The notes: a model not told the origin generated them from the sequence alone. DNA of 64,000 nucleotides from Podarcis raffonei (GCF_027172205.1 NC_070607.1:66650831-66714830); one strand, 5' to 3'. Shown: positions 10,601-20,479, counted from the first letter of the stretch. Numbers and translations are program-made.

Positions 10601-12095
10601 TGGCAGTATTGGAAACTAATGCCTGATAGCTATTATTTCAGACTTTCTACCTTTGGGGAATACTTTCCTCTTTATATTCTCTGTGGTTAGACTTGACACT
10701 AAACCTTTAAAGCACTCTTATACCACTTCAACAATGATGGCTGCCCCCAAAGAACCCTGGGAACTGTAATTCGTCAAGGGTCCTGACGAATCCCCAGCAT
10801 CCTTAACTAACTCTATTTCCCATGATCCTTTGTGGCGAATATATGGCTGTTGAAGTGGTATATGTGAGCTTTAAATGTAGGATGTGACCTACAATGGAAC
10901 CTTTGAACATCGCAGAGAAATTAGAGGCATGCTCAGTTCACACTAGGCAGTGTTTGAGGACACTATTGCCCACTGCAACATGATAATGCGCTCTGGCTTA
11001 TGTCTGAGCTGGAATGCATAGGATTGCACTAGAGCAAATCTTGATATGGCACTGGTCATAGGATTGCCATTGAAAGCAGCAACCCTGTTTTCCTCCCATT
11101 GGTCACCTCTCCTTGTTTCCCCACTATGATACAGGTGAACCTATGATACAGGTTTATGTTTCTCTTGGGTTATCAGCTTTGCGGGTCCTTGGTCACATGT
11201 GCAAACTGGAGAAACTGTGATGTACACACACCACACTGATGCACATCCCTCAGACATGTATGCAACCATATACCACAACCACACACATATGCAACCCCAA
11301 ACACATATGCATGCGCGCGCACACACACACACCCTGCTAGCAATTAGGCTTGGGAGAATAATTTCTGCATTTTTCAAACCAAATTTGGGGCACTGAGCAT
11401 CTTCTTGGAGTGCACAGCTGGGTAGCCAACAGCAAATCTTCCTTCCTTAGCTCTCCAAGAAGATCACTGCCCAACCCCACAACCAGGGGGTGCCAAATTG
11501 AATAAAATATTGTGGGGGGCCGAAGTAAACCCCACCCTGCATAATCGATCACATGGCACAGTGCAGACACACCATTTGAATGGGAATGCCCATCAACTTT
11601 GTGGGGGCCCAGCCCCCTCAAATATTTTATTGTGGGGGCCGAAGCCCCTAGGAGTTGGCTCCTATGCCCACAACTAGTAGGCTTGAAAAATGCCTCCTAT
11701 GGAAGCCAATGGAAGATTTCATTCACTCTAAATGCATCAGGGAAGGAGCAATTGGAGGCTGCTGTTGGGGTGGGAAGTATTAACCATTGCTTCACCAGTT
11801 TGGTTGTCCAAAACTGCCCTTCCCTTGTGGCAATTAGGCTTGAAAAAAGCCTTCTATTTGGCTAAAATAGAAGGCTTCTTTCAAGCCTACTGACATCTTT
11901 TTCAGCAGCATTCCTCAGGACAAGTCTCCCAAATCTAGTTCCGCTCTAAGTGCCAGGTGTCATGCATGAGTTAATTTAGGCCAAAGTCAGAAGAGGAATC
12001 CAGGAAACGAGATCCAAACTAGATGTAAATAGAGGACACCTCAAGTGGCAGCAGGCAGACGTGATTGTTGTTTCTCTTACTTACTGTTCAGGCAT
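4521..12095 (-). CDS. TNNI1: Slow skeletal troponin I (spliced, seven coding exons)
   Basis: The product is the inhibitory subunit of the troponin complex on thin filaments of slow muscle. It blocks actomyosin ATPase until calcium-loaded troponin C binds it. Joining the exons 12095-12085, 9731-9728, 9611-9570, 8482-8351, 7674-7585, 6796-6620 and 4628-4521 gives 187 codons plus stop, the same length as human TNNI1. Visible parts are the N-terminal troponin-C-binding helix (residues 6-30, [14 protein letters not shown] then SLMLAKAK), the troponin-T-binding coiled coil (about 45-105), the inhibitory peptide [12 protein letters not shown] (106-117), the switch segment (118-128) and the mobile C-terminal domain (about 129-187). 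Every junction uses GT/AG and keeps phase. The start is ATGCCTGAA, matching the family's MPE. The 5' non-coding exon is not certain. Confidence 0.96.
4629..6619 (-). other. TNNI1 last intron
   Basis: This intron separates the two 3'-most coding exons. It holds a one-armed piece of the ACTCCCATCAGCC fold-back family at about 5480-5590 and an AT-rich LINE-like tail at about 5220-5345. Nothing else was recognised. Confidence 0.6.
6620..6796 (-). CDS. TNNI1: TNNI1 exon with inhibitory and switch peptides
   Basis: The exon is 177 nt (59 codons, residues 94-152) in phase 0, with a CTGCAG acceptor and a GTCAGT donor. It encodes [15 protein letters not shown], the basic inhibitory segment KRPPLRRVR, the switch helix [16 protein letters not shown], and [19 protein letters not shown]. 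This is the most conserved part of slow troponin I. Confidence 0.98.
6975..7310 (+). promoter_or_regulatory. Promoter-like GC-rich block inside a TNNI1 intron, possible LTR fossil
   Basis: On the plus strand, antisense to TNNI1, a CCAAT box (7097-7101), a GC box GGGAGGCGGGGCC (7112-7124) and a TATA-like ATAAATAG (7131-7138) follow in the usual order and spacing. The block is much richer in GC than the surrounding intron. This layout suits a fossil LTR or a captured promoter. I could not find target-site duplications or firm ends, so the family is open. Confidence 0.4.
7585..7674 (-). CDS. TNNI1: TNNI1 exon, troponin-T-binding helix
   Basis: The 90-nt exon (30 codons, residues 64-93) encodes [20 protein letters not shown] then [10 protein letters not shown], part of the coiled coil with troponin T. 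It has a TCTCTAG acceptor and a GTAAGA donor, and both edges are in phase 0. Confidence 0.97.
8030..8225. repeat. Unclassified interspersed repeat, copy 1
   Basis: It shares ordered segments with 31030-31215: CTAC.CA near the start, CTCTRCARCACCATCTGGTG in the middle, and TACTAATGTAGCTGAGTCC at the end. The centre holds a short palindrome, CACCATCTGGTG. The two copies are in the same orientation. No coding or TIR signature was seen. Confidence 0.6.
8351..8482 (-). CDS. TNNI1: TNNI1 exon, N-terminal helix to troponin-T arm
   Basis: The 132-nt exon (44 codons, residues 20-63) encodes [20 protein letters not shown], then [20 protein letters not shown] and AQLQ. The acceptor is TGTCTCAG and the donor is GTACTC. 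Both edges are in phase 0. Confidence 0.97.
8873..9130 (+). mobile_element. L2-like LINE 3' end with (AGT)n tail
   Basis: The start encodes [17 protein letters not shown], the conserved C-terminal motif of L2-like reverse transcriptases. It continues through the 3' UTR motif CCCAGCCAGATGGGCGGGGT and ends in (AGT)n at about 9110-9130. It lies inside a TNNI1 intron, antisense to the gene, and is 5' truncated. Confidence 0.8.
9570..9611 (-). CDS. TNNI1: TNNI1 exon encoding [14 protein letters not shown]
   Basis: The 42-nt exon (residues 6-19) encodes the basic N-terminal stretch that binds the C-lobe of troponin C. It has a CCCTCAG acceptor and a GTGAGT donor. The choice of AG (9612/9613) keeps the AGG-AAA frame needed by the microexon upstream. 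Confidence 0.95.
9728..9731 (-). CDS. TNNI1: TNNI1 4-nt microexon (GGAG)
   Basis: CTGCAG and GTAAGTG, both near-consensus splice sites, flank just four nucleotides. With CA from the start exon they complete Gln4 and supply Glu5, giving MPEQE followed by RKSK. This is the join required to match the family N terminus (human MPEVERKPK). Without it the start exon and the 42-nt exon are out of frame. Confidence 0.88.
10705..10885. mobile_element. Fold-back non-autonomous DNA element
   Basis: Inverted arms start TTTAAAGCACTCTTATACCAC and end near GTGGTATATGTGAGCTTTAAA. Inside them CCCTGGGAACTGTAATTC is partly mirrored by TTTCCCATGATCC. Related arms occur at 17605-17775 and 44650-44850. No target duplication was resolved, so the superfamily is inferred as hAT-like only by analogy. 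Confidence 0.55.
11225..11335. repeat. Imperfect (CA)n / (CACG)n simple sequence
   Basis: This is a run of CACACA, ACACATATGCA and GCGCGCACACACAC units. It opens reading frames on both strands that are low-complexity artefacts. Confidence 0.8.
11495..11670 (-). repeat. Unclassified interspersed repeat (GGGGGCC family), copy 1
   Basis: The words CCCCTCAAATATTTTATTG, GATCACATGGCACAGTG and CACCATTTGAATGGGAATG recur in altered form at 47125-47290 and partly at 26190-26460. It is a dispersed family in this genome whose class I could not tell. Confidence 0.5.
11836..11888. repeat. Short perfect-type hairpin (24-bp arms, 5-nt loop)
   Basis: The left arm 11836-11859 and the right arm 11865-11888 are inverse complements at 23 of 24 positions, around the loop GGCTA. 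A relative of the arm (CAATTAGGCTTG) occurs at about 11340, suggesting an element edge. It could be a miniature fold-back transposon remnant or a transcribed hairpin within the TNNI1 pre-mRNA. Confidence 0.75.
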
Positions 12096-12115
12096 CGTGC
12101 AATTGAATTGTGTGC
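12085..12115 (-). CDS. TNNI1: TNNI1 start exon
   Basis: A TTGTAG acceptor precedes 20 nt of 5' UTR. ATG CCT GAA CA follows at 12095-12085, then the donor GTAAGTAAG. Only 11 coding nucleotides are present (MPE plus two bases of Gln4). The start was chosen because it is the family's MPE start and leaves exactly the phase that the GGAG microexon fills. Confidence 0.85.
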
Positions 12116-12543
12116 CTACAATTTGAAAGATAAAGAATCAGCAATAAAGAATGAAATTGAAACCTAACCTTTGAACACCAGCACAAGTTCAGGGTCAGCC
12201 CTACATTCATACGAACATAATTTTATTTGCATGCTGCCATTCCATAGTTCAAACCATGGAAATACATAGTGAAAAATACATAGTGACTATATAACAAAAG
12301 TAGTCATAAACAATAAATAAAACATCAAAATACCAAAAGCAAGTTGAACAATTTGCACATGTATTATAATAAGATCTACAATAAAGATACAGAAAATTAA
12401 TGGCAATAACAGCAACAACTGTTGGAATCTCAACTAGATCTGTACCTTGTTTGTAGTGTTTCTACAAAACTTTATGGAGCTAAGCCGATGATAAAACTGC
12501 AGAGTGCCAGTGGGTCCAGACCTCATTATTCTATGTTCTAGAT

Positions 12544-12679
12544 CAGGCATCCCCAACCTGCGGCCCTCCAGATGTTTTGGCCTACAACTCCCATGATCCC
12601 TAGCTAACAGGACCAGTGGTCAGGGATGCTGGGAATTGTAGTCCAAAACATCTGGAGGGCCGAAGGTTGGGGGTGCCTG
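12544..12679. mobile_element. Fold-back hAT-type MITE with 8-bp target duplication
   Basis: The 136-bp element is nearly palindromic. It starts CAGGCATCCCCAACCT and ends as the inverse of CAGGCACCCCCAACCT, with CCTCCAGATGTTTTGG in both arms. It is flanked by identical 8-bp TTCTAGAT (12536-12543 and 12680-12687), the target size of hAT transposases. It lies in a TNNI1 intron and has no coding capacity. Confidence 0.9.
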
Positions 12680-14094
12680 TTCTAGATGGCTAGAGATGAT
12701 AAGGATACTTTCCCCCTACAGCCGCCTGGTGCTGCTACCCTAAATCCAAAGAGTAGTCACAGACTCACATAACCTAGTTGTACCTATTTGGTCCTACCTT
12801 TTAAATATCAGGTTGGGCACACTCTGTATATTGTGTATCCATGGAACAGCATTTAGACTATATGGATGGCTTGTTCCAATTAACTCCTGGTAAAATCATC
12901 CCACCAGTTCTTAGAGGCCCACTAACTGAAGATGCATTAAAAAAAAAAATACAATTGCCCCACACAAGGTGCTAAGAAAAATGAGGTCCTAGGCAACCCA
13001 GATGACCTTTTTCTACCTCTGCTTAGGCATTTGCCATGCTATTCCAAGTTGAATCATCTAAATGTGTAAGAGGCAGGGAGAAGCAGTAGACACAAGGCAG
13101 CCTAGCATCTGATCAAATTAGAGACTTCTGCTCAAGATGGTGCATATTACTCTCCCAGAATGTCTCTGATAGCCAGCACACCTCTATTGTTTACTTTTTT
13201 GGACCTTCTGCTGCCATGGAGAGAGATACTAGCAAAGCTGTGATGTACAGGAGGTCAGCCTCAAATTAAGGGAGCAAGAAATGCCATAGACAGGAGGGTG
13301 TGCCATGTCAAGCATATCTACAATTCAGCAACTTGGCTTCAAGGGTTTAGCTACTTCTCGAATGCTAATTACCCACAACCCCTCTCAGTCCCTCAATTTT
13401 TACAAAATTATTTCTGTTGACTGATACTTTGGAGGGTAAGATAAGGAACTTCCCCAAGAAGGATCAAGTATGTGAAAATCCAAGTCTTAAGATACATAAG
13501 TCTTAGATAAATGCCCACATTCAAATTTCAAATGTCTTTTTTTTAAATAAAAATTCAATTCAAATTCATAATGCATTTTTTTGGTCTCACTTTTGCATTC
13601 CCTTAAGAAGCTGGATTACACTCAGATTATTTGATGCTTTCCTGCATCTGAGCACCTTTATAGGTAGCACAATAGATTTAAGAGCTCCGAAATTCCCTGC
13701 AGTGTGCTAGCTTTGGGCAAAATGACTGCCTATGCGAAACCATTCTAAATAAATGTAAAGTAAATGAATGTAAATATAAAATGGGGAATTTGATTGTAAT
13801 GAAACCCATGGTTCTCAGGATTCCTTTGACTGTAGGGCTGAAGGTAACTTTGAATATTGTAATATTTGTATTATTGCTGCATACTTGGCAAAATCACAAT
13901 TTTGCATCTATAATTTGACCATAGAATTTCTTTTGTTCAGCTGCAAAAGCCTCATTTTCATTCCTGCTCTCTAAACGGCTTGACACCGCTTTTACGGCTC
14001 ATATATATGCCTGCTTTTTGGTCAGCGGCTTCTACCTTTAAGTCATTCAGCGCATCTGTGCAGCCCATGCCTTCCACAAATAAGATATCCATTT

Positions 14095-14290
14095 GTAAGA
14101 ACATACGAAAGGTCCTCCTGTCTCAGACCCAATGCTCATCTAGTCTAGCATCCTGTTCTCACAGTGGCCAACCAGATGTCTGTGAGAAACCCACTGGCAG
14201 GATTTGAGCACGGCAGCATTCTTCCCACTTGTGATTCGTAGCTATTGATAGCCTCATGCTCCATAAATGTCACTTGGGAAAAGGTGACTT
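14095..14290 (-). repeat. Interspersed repeat family A, partial
   Basis: TCTAGTCTAGCATCCTGTTC, TCACAGTGGCCAACCAGATG and a later 'tgatagcctcatgctcca' match the longer copy at 43345-43790. The inverse sequence appears at 21380-21475 and 35085-35150. It is probably a LINE 3' region, but no protein motif is present to prove it. Confidence 0.6.
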
Positions 14291-15128
14291 GTGGAATACA
14301 CATCTGTGACTGGATCATTTTGCTCTTTCAAATGAATTGTCCCAGTGGTCTCCGTATCACTACGGATGGCATTCAGAAACAGTTCCTCCAGTTTAGTTTC
14401 TGGTAGATAAATTACCCTGGCATAAGCAAAGTTCTCTCAAAGTTCTATTAGGTGTCAGCAAATTTGTTTGACACCACCATGGTGTTAACAAAATGTAAGT
14501 ATCCACAATAAAATAGAACAGAGAAGGCAACTTGAGCATAGACTTTTATAGATGCACTCACCACAAACGGAGACATAAAAATAATTAGCATCGTTTCTGC
14601 ACCTGTCATCTACAAGAGAGCTGGAATTTGATGTGGGAGAAAGTCAATTTGTTTTTTCAGAGTTCCCATTTCCCCAAGAGCCTATTGGATCCTGTTAGAC
14701 ACCCAGTCCCCTTGTGCAATGCCTTTTCCATCAGGGAATCTGATCACTGCCATCTGCTCTGGGGAATTTTCATAAGCATTTCTCTTCAGATCTAACGCTT
14801 CACCAACCGAAACCTGCCCTTAAGCTTCTGGCTAATCTATCTGCCTAGTATTTGCAAAGTGCTCTGAGATTGAAAAGGGGAGGGGAAAAACCCATCTCCA
14901 CCAGCCTCTGTCTGCATTAGTGCCTACATGCCATTGGCACTGCAAGTGTAATTGGTTTTAATGGCAGTTGCCTGGGTGCATCCCCTACAAAGCTCCTGCT
15001 CAACCAGCTGGTGTTCTCATTGCCTTGAGCAAAATAAGGTGGTGATTTCTTTCTCTGTGCTCCAACCTATAAATCAGCACATGACTACCTCCCACCCCAA
15101 GGCTAACCCTTTGATGAAAACACCTTAC

Positions 15129-15183
15129 CTAGCGCAGTCCAGGCGGGAGGGAGCTGCTGGCTGAAGGATGGAAGATTTCAGAC
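15129..15183 (-). promoter_or_regulatory. TNNI1: Candidate TNNI1 non-coding exon 1 and core promoter
   Basis: A strong donor (CTAG followed by GTAAGGTG) ends a short GC-rich segment. A TATA-like TTAATA lies at 15211-15216, about 30 bp upstream on the minus strand. Further upstream are an E-box CAACTG (15232-15237), a 9/10 MEF2-like CTATTTTTAC (15242-15251) and CCACACACCC (about 15322-15332). These are the motif types used by muscle promoters. There is no transcript evidence. Confidence 0.35.
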
Positions 15184-15254
15184 TGTGAAGAGATGAGGAA
15201 AGGATGGGGGTATTAAGCTGCAGCCAGACCGCAACTGGTCAGTAAAAATAGAAC

Positions 15255-16450
15255 AGATACAGATACCCTTCTGGGACGCCTGCATTCACAGAGCAAGAGG
15301 CGATGTCTAGAGATGCAGCAGACCACACACCCACACATTGTGTATACATTACGTGCACACACTTTGTGCTGCGTACATGTTATAATGAGGGCCGCATTCT
15401 CTCATGAGCAACGTTGCAGGGGCCACATGCTAGCAGTGGATGGGTCAGGGATATGACTCTTGCCTCCATACAGTAGGTTGCATTCTGGCCATGCAAAAGT
15501 CAGAGGTTTCTAAACGTCATCCCTCTATCTTCCAAGCAGACAAGCAGGAGGCATGATTGCTGCTCAAGGTACTGAAGGTCCAGGAAAGGTTATGGCCTGG
15601 AAAGATGTGCAGGAGAGTTAAGGAAGCCAAACAGAGAGACCTGGGGAGCTTTTGGCCCCCGGTGTTGAGGTTCCTCACCCCCCATTTTACACCTTTGCAT
15701 TGCATCCCCTGTGTACTCTGACTAGTGTACAAGGCACACATAACTTCTGCTCACATACGAAAAACTCTGGACACACTGAGAACAGGACACTGCAAGACAC
15801 GGTTGATAAGAACAGTCAATGAGCAGAAAATGAGGAGAGTAGATTAGTCCCCCAACTTCTAGGTTGTTCTTTTTCTCAATTTGGATCAAAGCTTTAAAAA
15901 AATGGGGGGGGAGTGGACACATCAAAACACAGCATTTCATGAGGATAAATATTGATTATACGGCTAATGTCCTGTGTGTACTGCCTCCCAAGCCAGCAAG
16001 GTGAATGTTCTGGATGCAGAGGGGAACATGGTTTTGATTAACAATCAAGAGGCCATAATTCATTGCTAGAAGCAGCCTTTGTTAAGGAGAACCTCATCCC
16101 TTCCTGCGGGGGAGCTCACTCTTTTGTCTCTAAAGCAGGTAGACTAGGGGCCCCTCAGGGTGGGGAGGAGGCCCAGAGAGCTGCCTTTGCACCTGTTTCC
16201 CTGGCTATTTTTGGAGCACATATGAGGAGAACACAACTCTATAGTCCAAGGAGGACAATGCTTGGCATTTTAATCCATGTTGCTATTATGGTGCGGGCAG
16301 AGAATACAGGAAAGATATTCAAAGGCAGTGACAGGAGTGGTGAGCCCAGGGCCCTTCCCTGCAACACCAACACCCCCCTGTTTTCTGTGGGAATGAGCAG
16401 CAATGAGCAGCAATCAGAGCAGCAATGAACCATCCTCATTCGAACCCAGC
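15255..16450. other. Intergenic, no feature recognised
   Basis: Unique-looking sequence upstream of TNNI1 with short open frames on both strands that lack homology or splice context. It may contain distal TNNI1 control elements, but none can be identified by eye. Confidence 0.3.
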
Positions 16451-16454
16451 CTTC

Positions 16455-16590
16455 CCCAATTGAGTGCCATCCAGATGCTTTGGACTACAGTTCCCATCAT
16501 CCCCAGCCAGCAGAGCCATGTTGGCTGGGACTGATGGAAGTTGTAGTCTAAAGCATCTGGACAGCACTAGGTGTGGGAACACTATTCTAA
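16455..16590. mobile_element. Fold-back DNA element (CCAGATG...CATCTGG family)
   Basis: The arms CATCCAGATGCTTTGGACTA and its inverse TAGTCTAAAGCATCTGGA enclose TCCCATCATCCCCAGCC / GGCTGGGACTGATGGAAG. It is related to the 12544 element. No clear 8-bp duplication was found at the ends. Confidence 0.6.
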
Positions 16591-16794
16591 TTTATTGTCT
16601 ATGTATTACATTTGTATACAATTTGTCTATATATATATATTTGCCCGCCACCCCAATCTCTGTGCAGTGCAGGACTCCAGGGGTTCCCAGAGCTCATCCA
16701 GGGTTTATATTTCCTTTTGGAATGAGGGACAGCGGAGACTGTGGTGTCTATATGATATATGGTTTATTTACACATATATACAAGCTGATGGAGG

Positions 16795-17147
16795 ACGCGG
16801 GTGGCGCTGTGGATTAAACCACAGAGCCTAGGGCTTGCCGATCAGAAGGTCGGCGGTTTGAATCCCCGTGATGGGGTGAGCTCCTGTTGCTCGGTCCCTG
16901 CTCCTGCCAACCTAGCAGTTCAAAAGCACGTCAAGTGCAAGTAGATAAATAGGTACCACTGCAGCGGGAAGGTAAACGGCGTTTCCGTGCGCTGCTCTGG
17001 TTCGCCAGAAGTGGCTTAGTCATGCTGGCCACATGATCCGGAAGCTGTATGCCGGCTCCCTCGGCCAATAAAGCAAGATGAGCGCCGCAACCCCAGAGTC
17101 GGTCACGACTGGACCTAATGGTCAGGGGTCCCTTTACCTTTACCTTT
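16795..17147 (+). mobile_element. Sauria SINE, full length
   Basis: This is a tRNA-derived head (GGTGGCGCTGTGGATTAAAC, then the B-box-like GGTTTGAATCCCCGTG), a unique body, and a tail GTCACGACTGGACCTAATGG ending in repeated CCTTTA. A 15-bp target duplication ACAAGCTGATGGAGG flanks it (16780-16794 and 17148-17162). The tail resembles the 3' end of BovB, whose machinery is thought to mobilise this SINE family. Low divergence from the other copies suggests fairly recent insertion. Confidence 0.95.
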
Positions 17148-17604
17148 ACAAGCTGATGGAGGGGTTCACAGCATTAACGCCACAAGAGGGTCTTCCTTCC
17201 CCTATAGCCACAGCCTTGGATTCAAACAGAAATCCAATGTTCCTCTGACTCTCTCTGCTACTTTTCTTCTGGCTCACATCACTTAACCCTCAATTCTCAC
17301 CTTTGTCTTTTTCTAACTACCAGCCGGTTGATGCTCACACAGACTCACTTCCTTTATTCTCCTGAATGGCCCATCACCCAGGAGATCACCTCAACAGGGA
17401 GCTAGCCTGGCTTAGATTTTAACACTTACTGGATCCAGGGGTTGGGGGGAGTCTCTGTGTACAGCTTTACGCCCCAAACTCATAACAATATATAAAATGG
17501 TGTGCATGGCCCTTCCCTGCCCTCTTAATTCTCACAGCAGCTCTATGAAAGGGCTGTGAAAAAGTGCCTGGCCAATACCACCCCCTGAGCAACATAGCAG
17601 GGCT

Positions 17605-17775
17605 GTATACACTCAAGACATTTAAAGTGCATTCTCCCACCCCAAAGGACTCCTGGAAGCTGTAGTTTGTTAAGGCTGCTGGGAACTGTAGCTCTGTGAG
17701 GGGTTAAACTACCGTTCCCAGGATTCTCAGGGCCAGGGGGAATGTGCTTTAAATGTATGGTGTGTTCACAGCTGA
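17605..17775. mobile_element. Fold-back non-autonomous DNA element
   Basis: Inverted arms begin GCTGTATACAC...ACATTTAAAG and end CTTTAAATGTATGGTGTG. AACTGTAG / CTACCGTTCCCAG mirror each other near the centre. It is the same kind as 10705-10885. Target duplication was not resolved. Confidence 0.6.
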
Positions 17776-17903
17776 AGTCTCTTTGGTCCTGACACTAGAA
17801 CTTCTCACCACGAGGTGCAAATGTCTTAAGATGGAGATTGGACTCAACCCATCACTAATTCTGAAATTTCCTGGCCAGTCCTTACTGTACTTGGCACCAA
17901 AAC

Positions 17904-18290
17904 TGTTAAGTTCTGGGTGAACATATCAGACAACATAGCGATTCTTCAAACAGCTCTTGTTTATTCACAGGCCAGAACAGAACTGAACTAAAGGGTTCAG
18001 CCAGCCTGCTTATATAGAGCTCCACTAGAACGCAACAGTAACCATTTTCTGTAACTATCCAATCACAGAACGTCACTTTCAATCCCTTATTTGCATATGT
18101 GGACCTGAGTGAAAACTATCTACAGTATCCCCCTGCTGGCCCAGAGTGAGAACAACAGTACATAACAAAAACAAAATCCTCCAATAAGATACATGCTCCT
18201 TATTAACATGCTGGGATGAATAGAAGAGCTTATTTCTTCGCTGAATTCCACCCCTACCTTTGATTGCTAACCAATCACAATGCAGGCGGG
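17904..18290 (-). mobile_element. LTR-type fossil, family undetermined
   Basis: On the minus strand, a CCAAT-type ATTGG, a TATA box CTATATAAGC (about 18009-18018) and an AATAAA (17960-17965) are ordered as in an LTR. The 3' edge would be ...TTAACA, with TG at 17904 on the plus strand. The far edge is approximate. A short segment (TTAACATGCTGGGATGAATAG) is shared with 20490-20525. No internal genes are attached, so it looks like a lone, old LTR. Confidence 0.55.
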
Positions 18291-19584
18291 ACAATGGCAT
18301 AGTTAGATTTTAGCATGGATCTAAGCCACCACCAGCTGTGAGTTCCTGTTTTCTGATCCTTCCCACCACTTCCCTCCAGGCTGTATATCTGATGGTAATA
18401 GGCAGCTTTTTCTGACAAGTACTGGACCTGATAATAAGGACTGAGCAACAGAAGTACGCCCAATAGAGTTCCAGGGGGCTTACTCCAGGTAAATGGGTAT
18501 AAAATTGCAATCAAATATAGCTGTCCTTTGTTCCTGTTGACATAAGGAGGACTTCCATTATAACTCACCTGTTCCATTTATACTATAAAAATGTGCCTGT
18601 TCATAGTTACCTTACGTAGATGCCCACTAGAATTGACCTTTTCTTTTAAAAAAGAAAGTGGGCCTTGCATATATCTTTTTTATTCTGGGTTTTACAGCAT
18701 CCATATTTAAACACACACACAAGTTGCACCTTTTGCAACAGGTCAGGGCAAGATGAAGACAGTGCATACAGAGTGCATGGAAAACAGAGAAAGGATCTGC
18801 CTAGACAGATGAAAATTAGCCCTGGCACCTTTGCCAAGACAGAGAATCCATTACATGAACCTCCCAGACTGTTACTCAGAACATAATACAATAAAGATCT
18901 GTTTTACAGGATAAATACAGAGCTCAGTTTGGATTATTTCATGCAAAGAGATTTGGCAGAGTTAACAAATTTAATAGTGGAAGCCATTTCTCTGAGAAAT
19001 TTCATTAAAACGCAGGATCTGTCTGAATGCCAGTTGCTGGTGATCAAGAGTACCTTCTTCTTAAGAGCACCTTCTTGCAAATCCTCGCCACTGGGCAGGA
19101 AGGGAGATTTGGAAAGAGTGTTTCCTGTGGTTTGAACAAAGTGCCAAACCATGGTTTCTCGTAATGTGAACAAAATGTGAGCTCACACACTCCCACCTCC
19201 ACTCATGTCCTCCTTCATTGGTTCACCAGGGGTGAGCCAGAGCTTGTCATTACATCATAACTGGCAAACCATGGGTTGTGTGTATCCTCCTTCAAAGTGA
19301 GGCATCATTGGGTGAGATGCTGGAGAGCATCTTTGCAAAAAAAACCACAAGGGGTGGAGGGGAGAGAAGGGGATCAGGAGGACAGAGGAGGTTGATGTGG
19401 GGGGGGGGTGTCTTTGGGTGCTGAATTTCCTGTGCTGGCCCTCATCACCTGCATACTTTTAGTCAGTCTATTGCAAAAGGCATAGGAGGAGAGCCAGGGA
19501 GAATGTGCCAAGACTGTGCTAAAGGAGTCAGCCAACAATCAGAAACCAAGAAAGGTTGTAATCTCAGACTCTATTCCTTGGGCT

Positions 19585-19765
19585 CCAGTGTGGTGTAGTG
19601 GTTAGGATAGGGAAGACCCGGGTTCAAATTCCCCACTCCTCCGTGAACCTCACTGAGGTGACCTTGGGCCAGCCTAACCTGCTACACAGGCTAAAATTGG
19701 GAGATGGACTACCTTAAGCTCCTTTGAGGAAAGCTGACATATAAGTGATACAAATGAAGTAATAA
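19585..19765 (+). mobile_element. tRNA-derived CORE-type SINE
   Basis: The A-box-like GTGGTGTAGTGGTTAGGAT and B-box-like GGGTTCAAATTCCC are followed by a conserved core (GAGGTGACCTTGGGCCAG) and a tail ending AATAAATAG. Related pieces lie at 28020-28150 and 48245-48435 in the other orientation. Confidence 0.75.
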
Positions 19766-19917
19766 ATAGACAAACAAGCCCAATTTTAGTGAATGGGACT
19801 TACCACTGCATAGGCCTGGGTAGGATTCTGCTGTGAAATGCTGGCCCAAAGTAATAATGGTGGCTCCAATGAAAACACTTTGAAAAATCTGTGGTAAACA
19901 TGTGTAGTGTGCACTTA

Positions 19918-20260
19918 CTGTATTTTTTGCTCCATAGGACGCACTTTTCCCCCTCCAAAAATGAAGGGGAAATGTGTGTGTGTCCTATGCGGCGAATGCA
20001 GGCTTTCGCTGAAGCCTGGAGAGCGAGAGCCATCGGTGCGCACTGACCCCTCTCGCTCTCCAGGCTTCAGGAAGCTATCCGCAAGCCTTGCGCACCCGGC
20101 GGGACCTCCTGCCGGGCGCGCGAGGCTTTGGGCAGGCATGCGCGAGGCTTGGGGCGGCAGCCGCGGCTGGGGGGGGGAATAAATTTTTTTTATTCATTTC
20201 CCCCCAAAAAAACGAGGTGCGTCCTATGGGCCGGTGCGCCCTATAGGACGAAAAATACGG
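19918..20260. mobile_element. Tc1/mariner-type MITE with TA target
   Basis: The terminal inverted repeats are CTGTATTTTTTGCTCCATAG at the left and the inverse of CCGTATTTTTCGTCCTATAG at the right. TA lies at both edges (19916-19917, 20261-20262). The GC-rich interior (20030-20180) has its own inverted segments (GAGAGCGAGAG / CTCTCGCTCTC). There is no transposase. The same TIR family ends the element at 49194-49754. Confidence 0.85.
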
Positions 20261-20479
20261 TAATTCTCCTAGAACCTGGGTTTTTTCAGCTGGAACTCAA
20301 TGGAACTCAGTTCCAGCACCTCTCAGGTGGACGCCATTGCTATTCTAAGAGAATAAGGGAGGTGTTCATGGCAAGTTCCGGCACCTCTTTTTCTAGAAAA
20401 ATAGTACTGCCTAGAACCAATTTGTTCAAGTACAAACAAAACACACAGCTTTGCAGCCGCCTTCAAAATGATAATAATA

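Larger units (their letters stand above)
9732..12084 (-). other. TNNI1 intron between start exon and microexon
   Basis: The intron is about 2.35 kb. It holds a fold-back element (about 10705-10885), CA-rich simple sequence (11225-11335), an unclassified GGGGGCC repeat (about 11495-11670) and a perfect-looking hairpin (11836-11888), each listed separately. No further coding exon was recognised. Confidence 0.6.
12116..15128 (-). other. TNNI1 first intron (if the exon 1 candidate is right)
   Basis: About 3 kb of AT-rich sequence. It contains the fold-back hAT at 12544-12679 and a fragment of an unclassified repeat at about 14095-14290. The rest shows no recognised feature. Confidence 0.4.
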
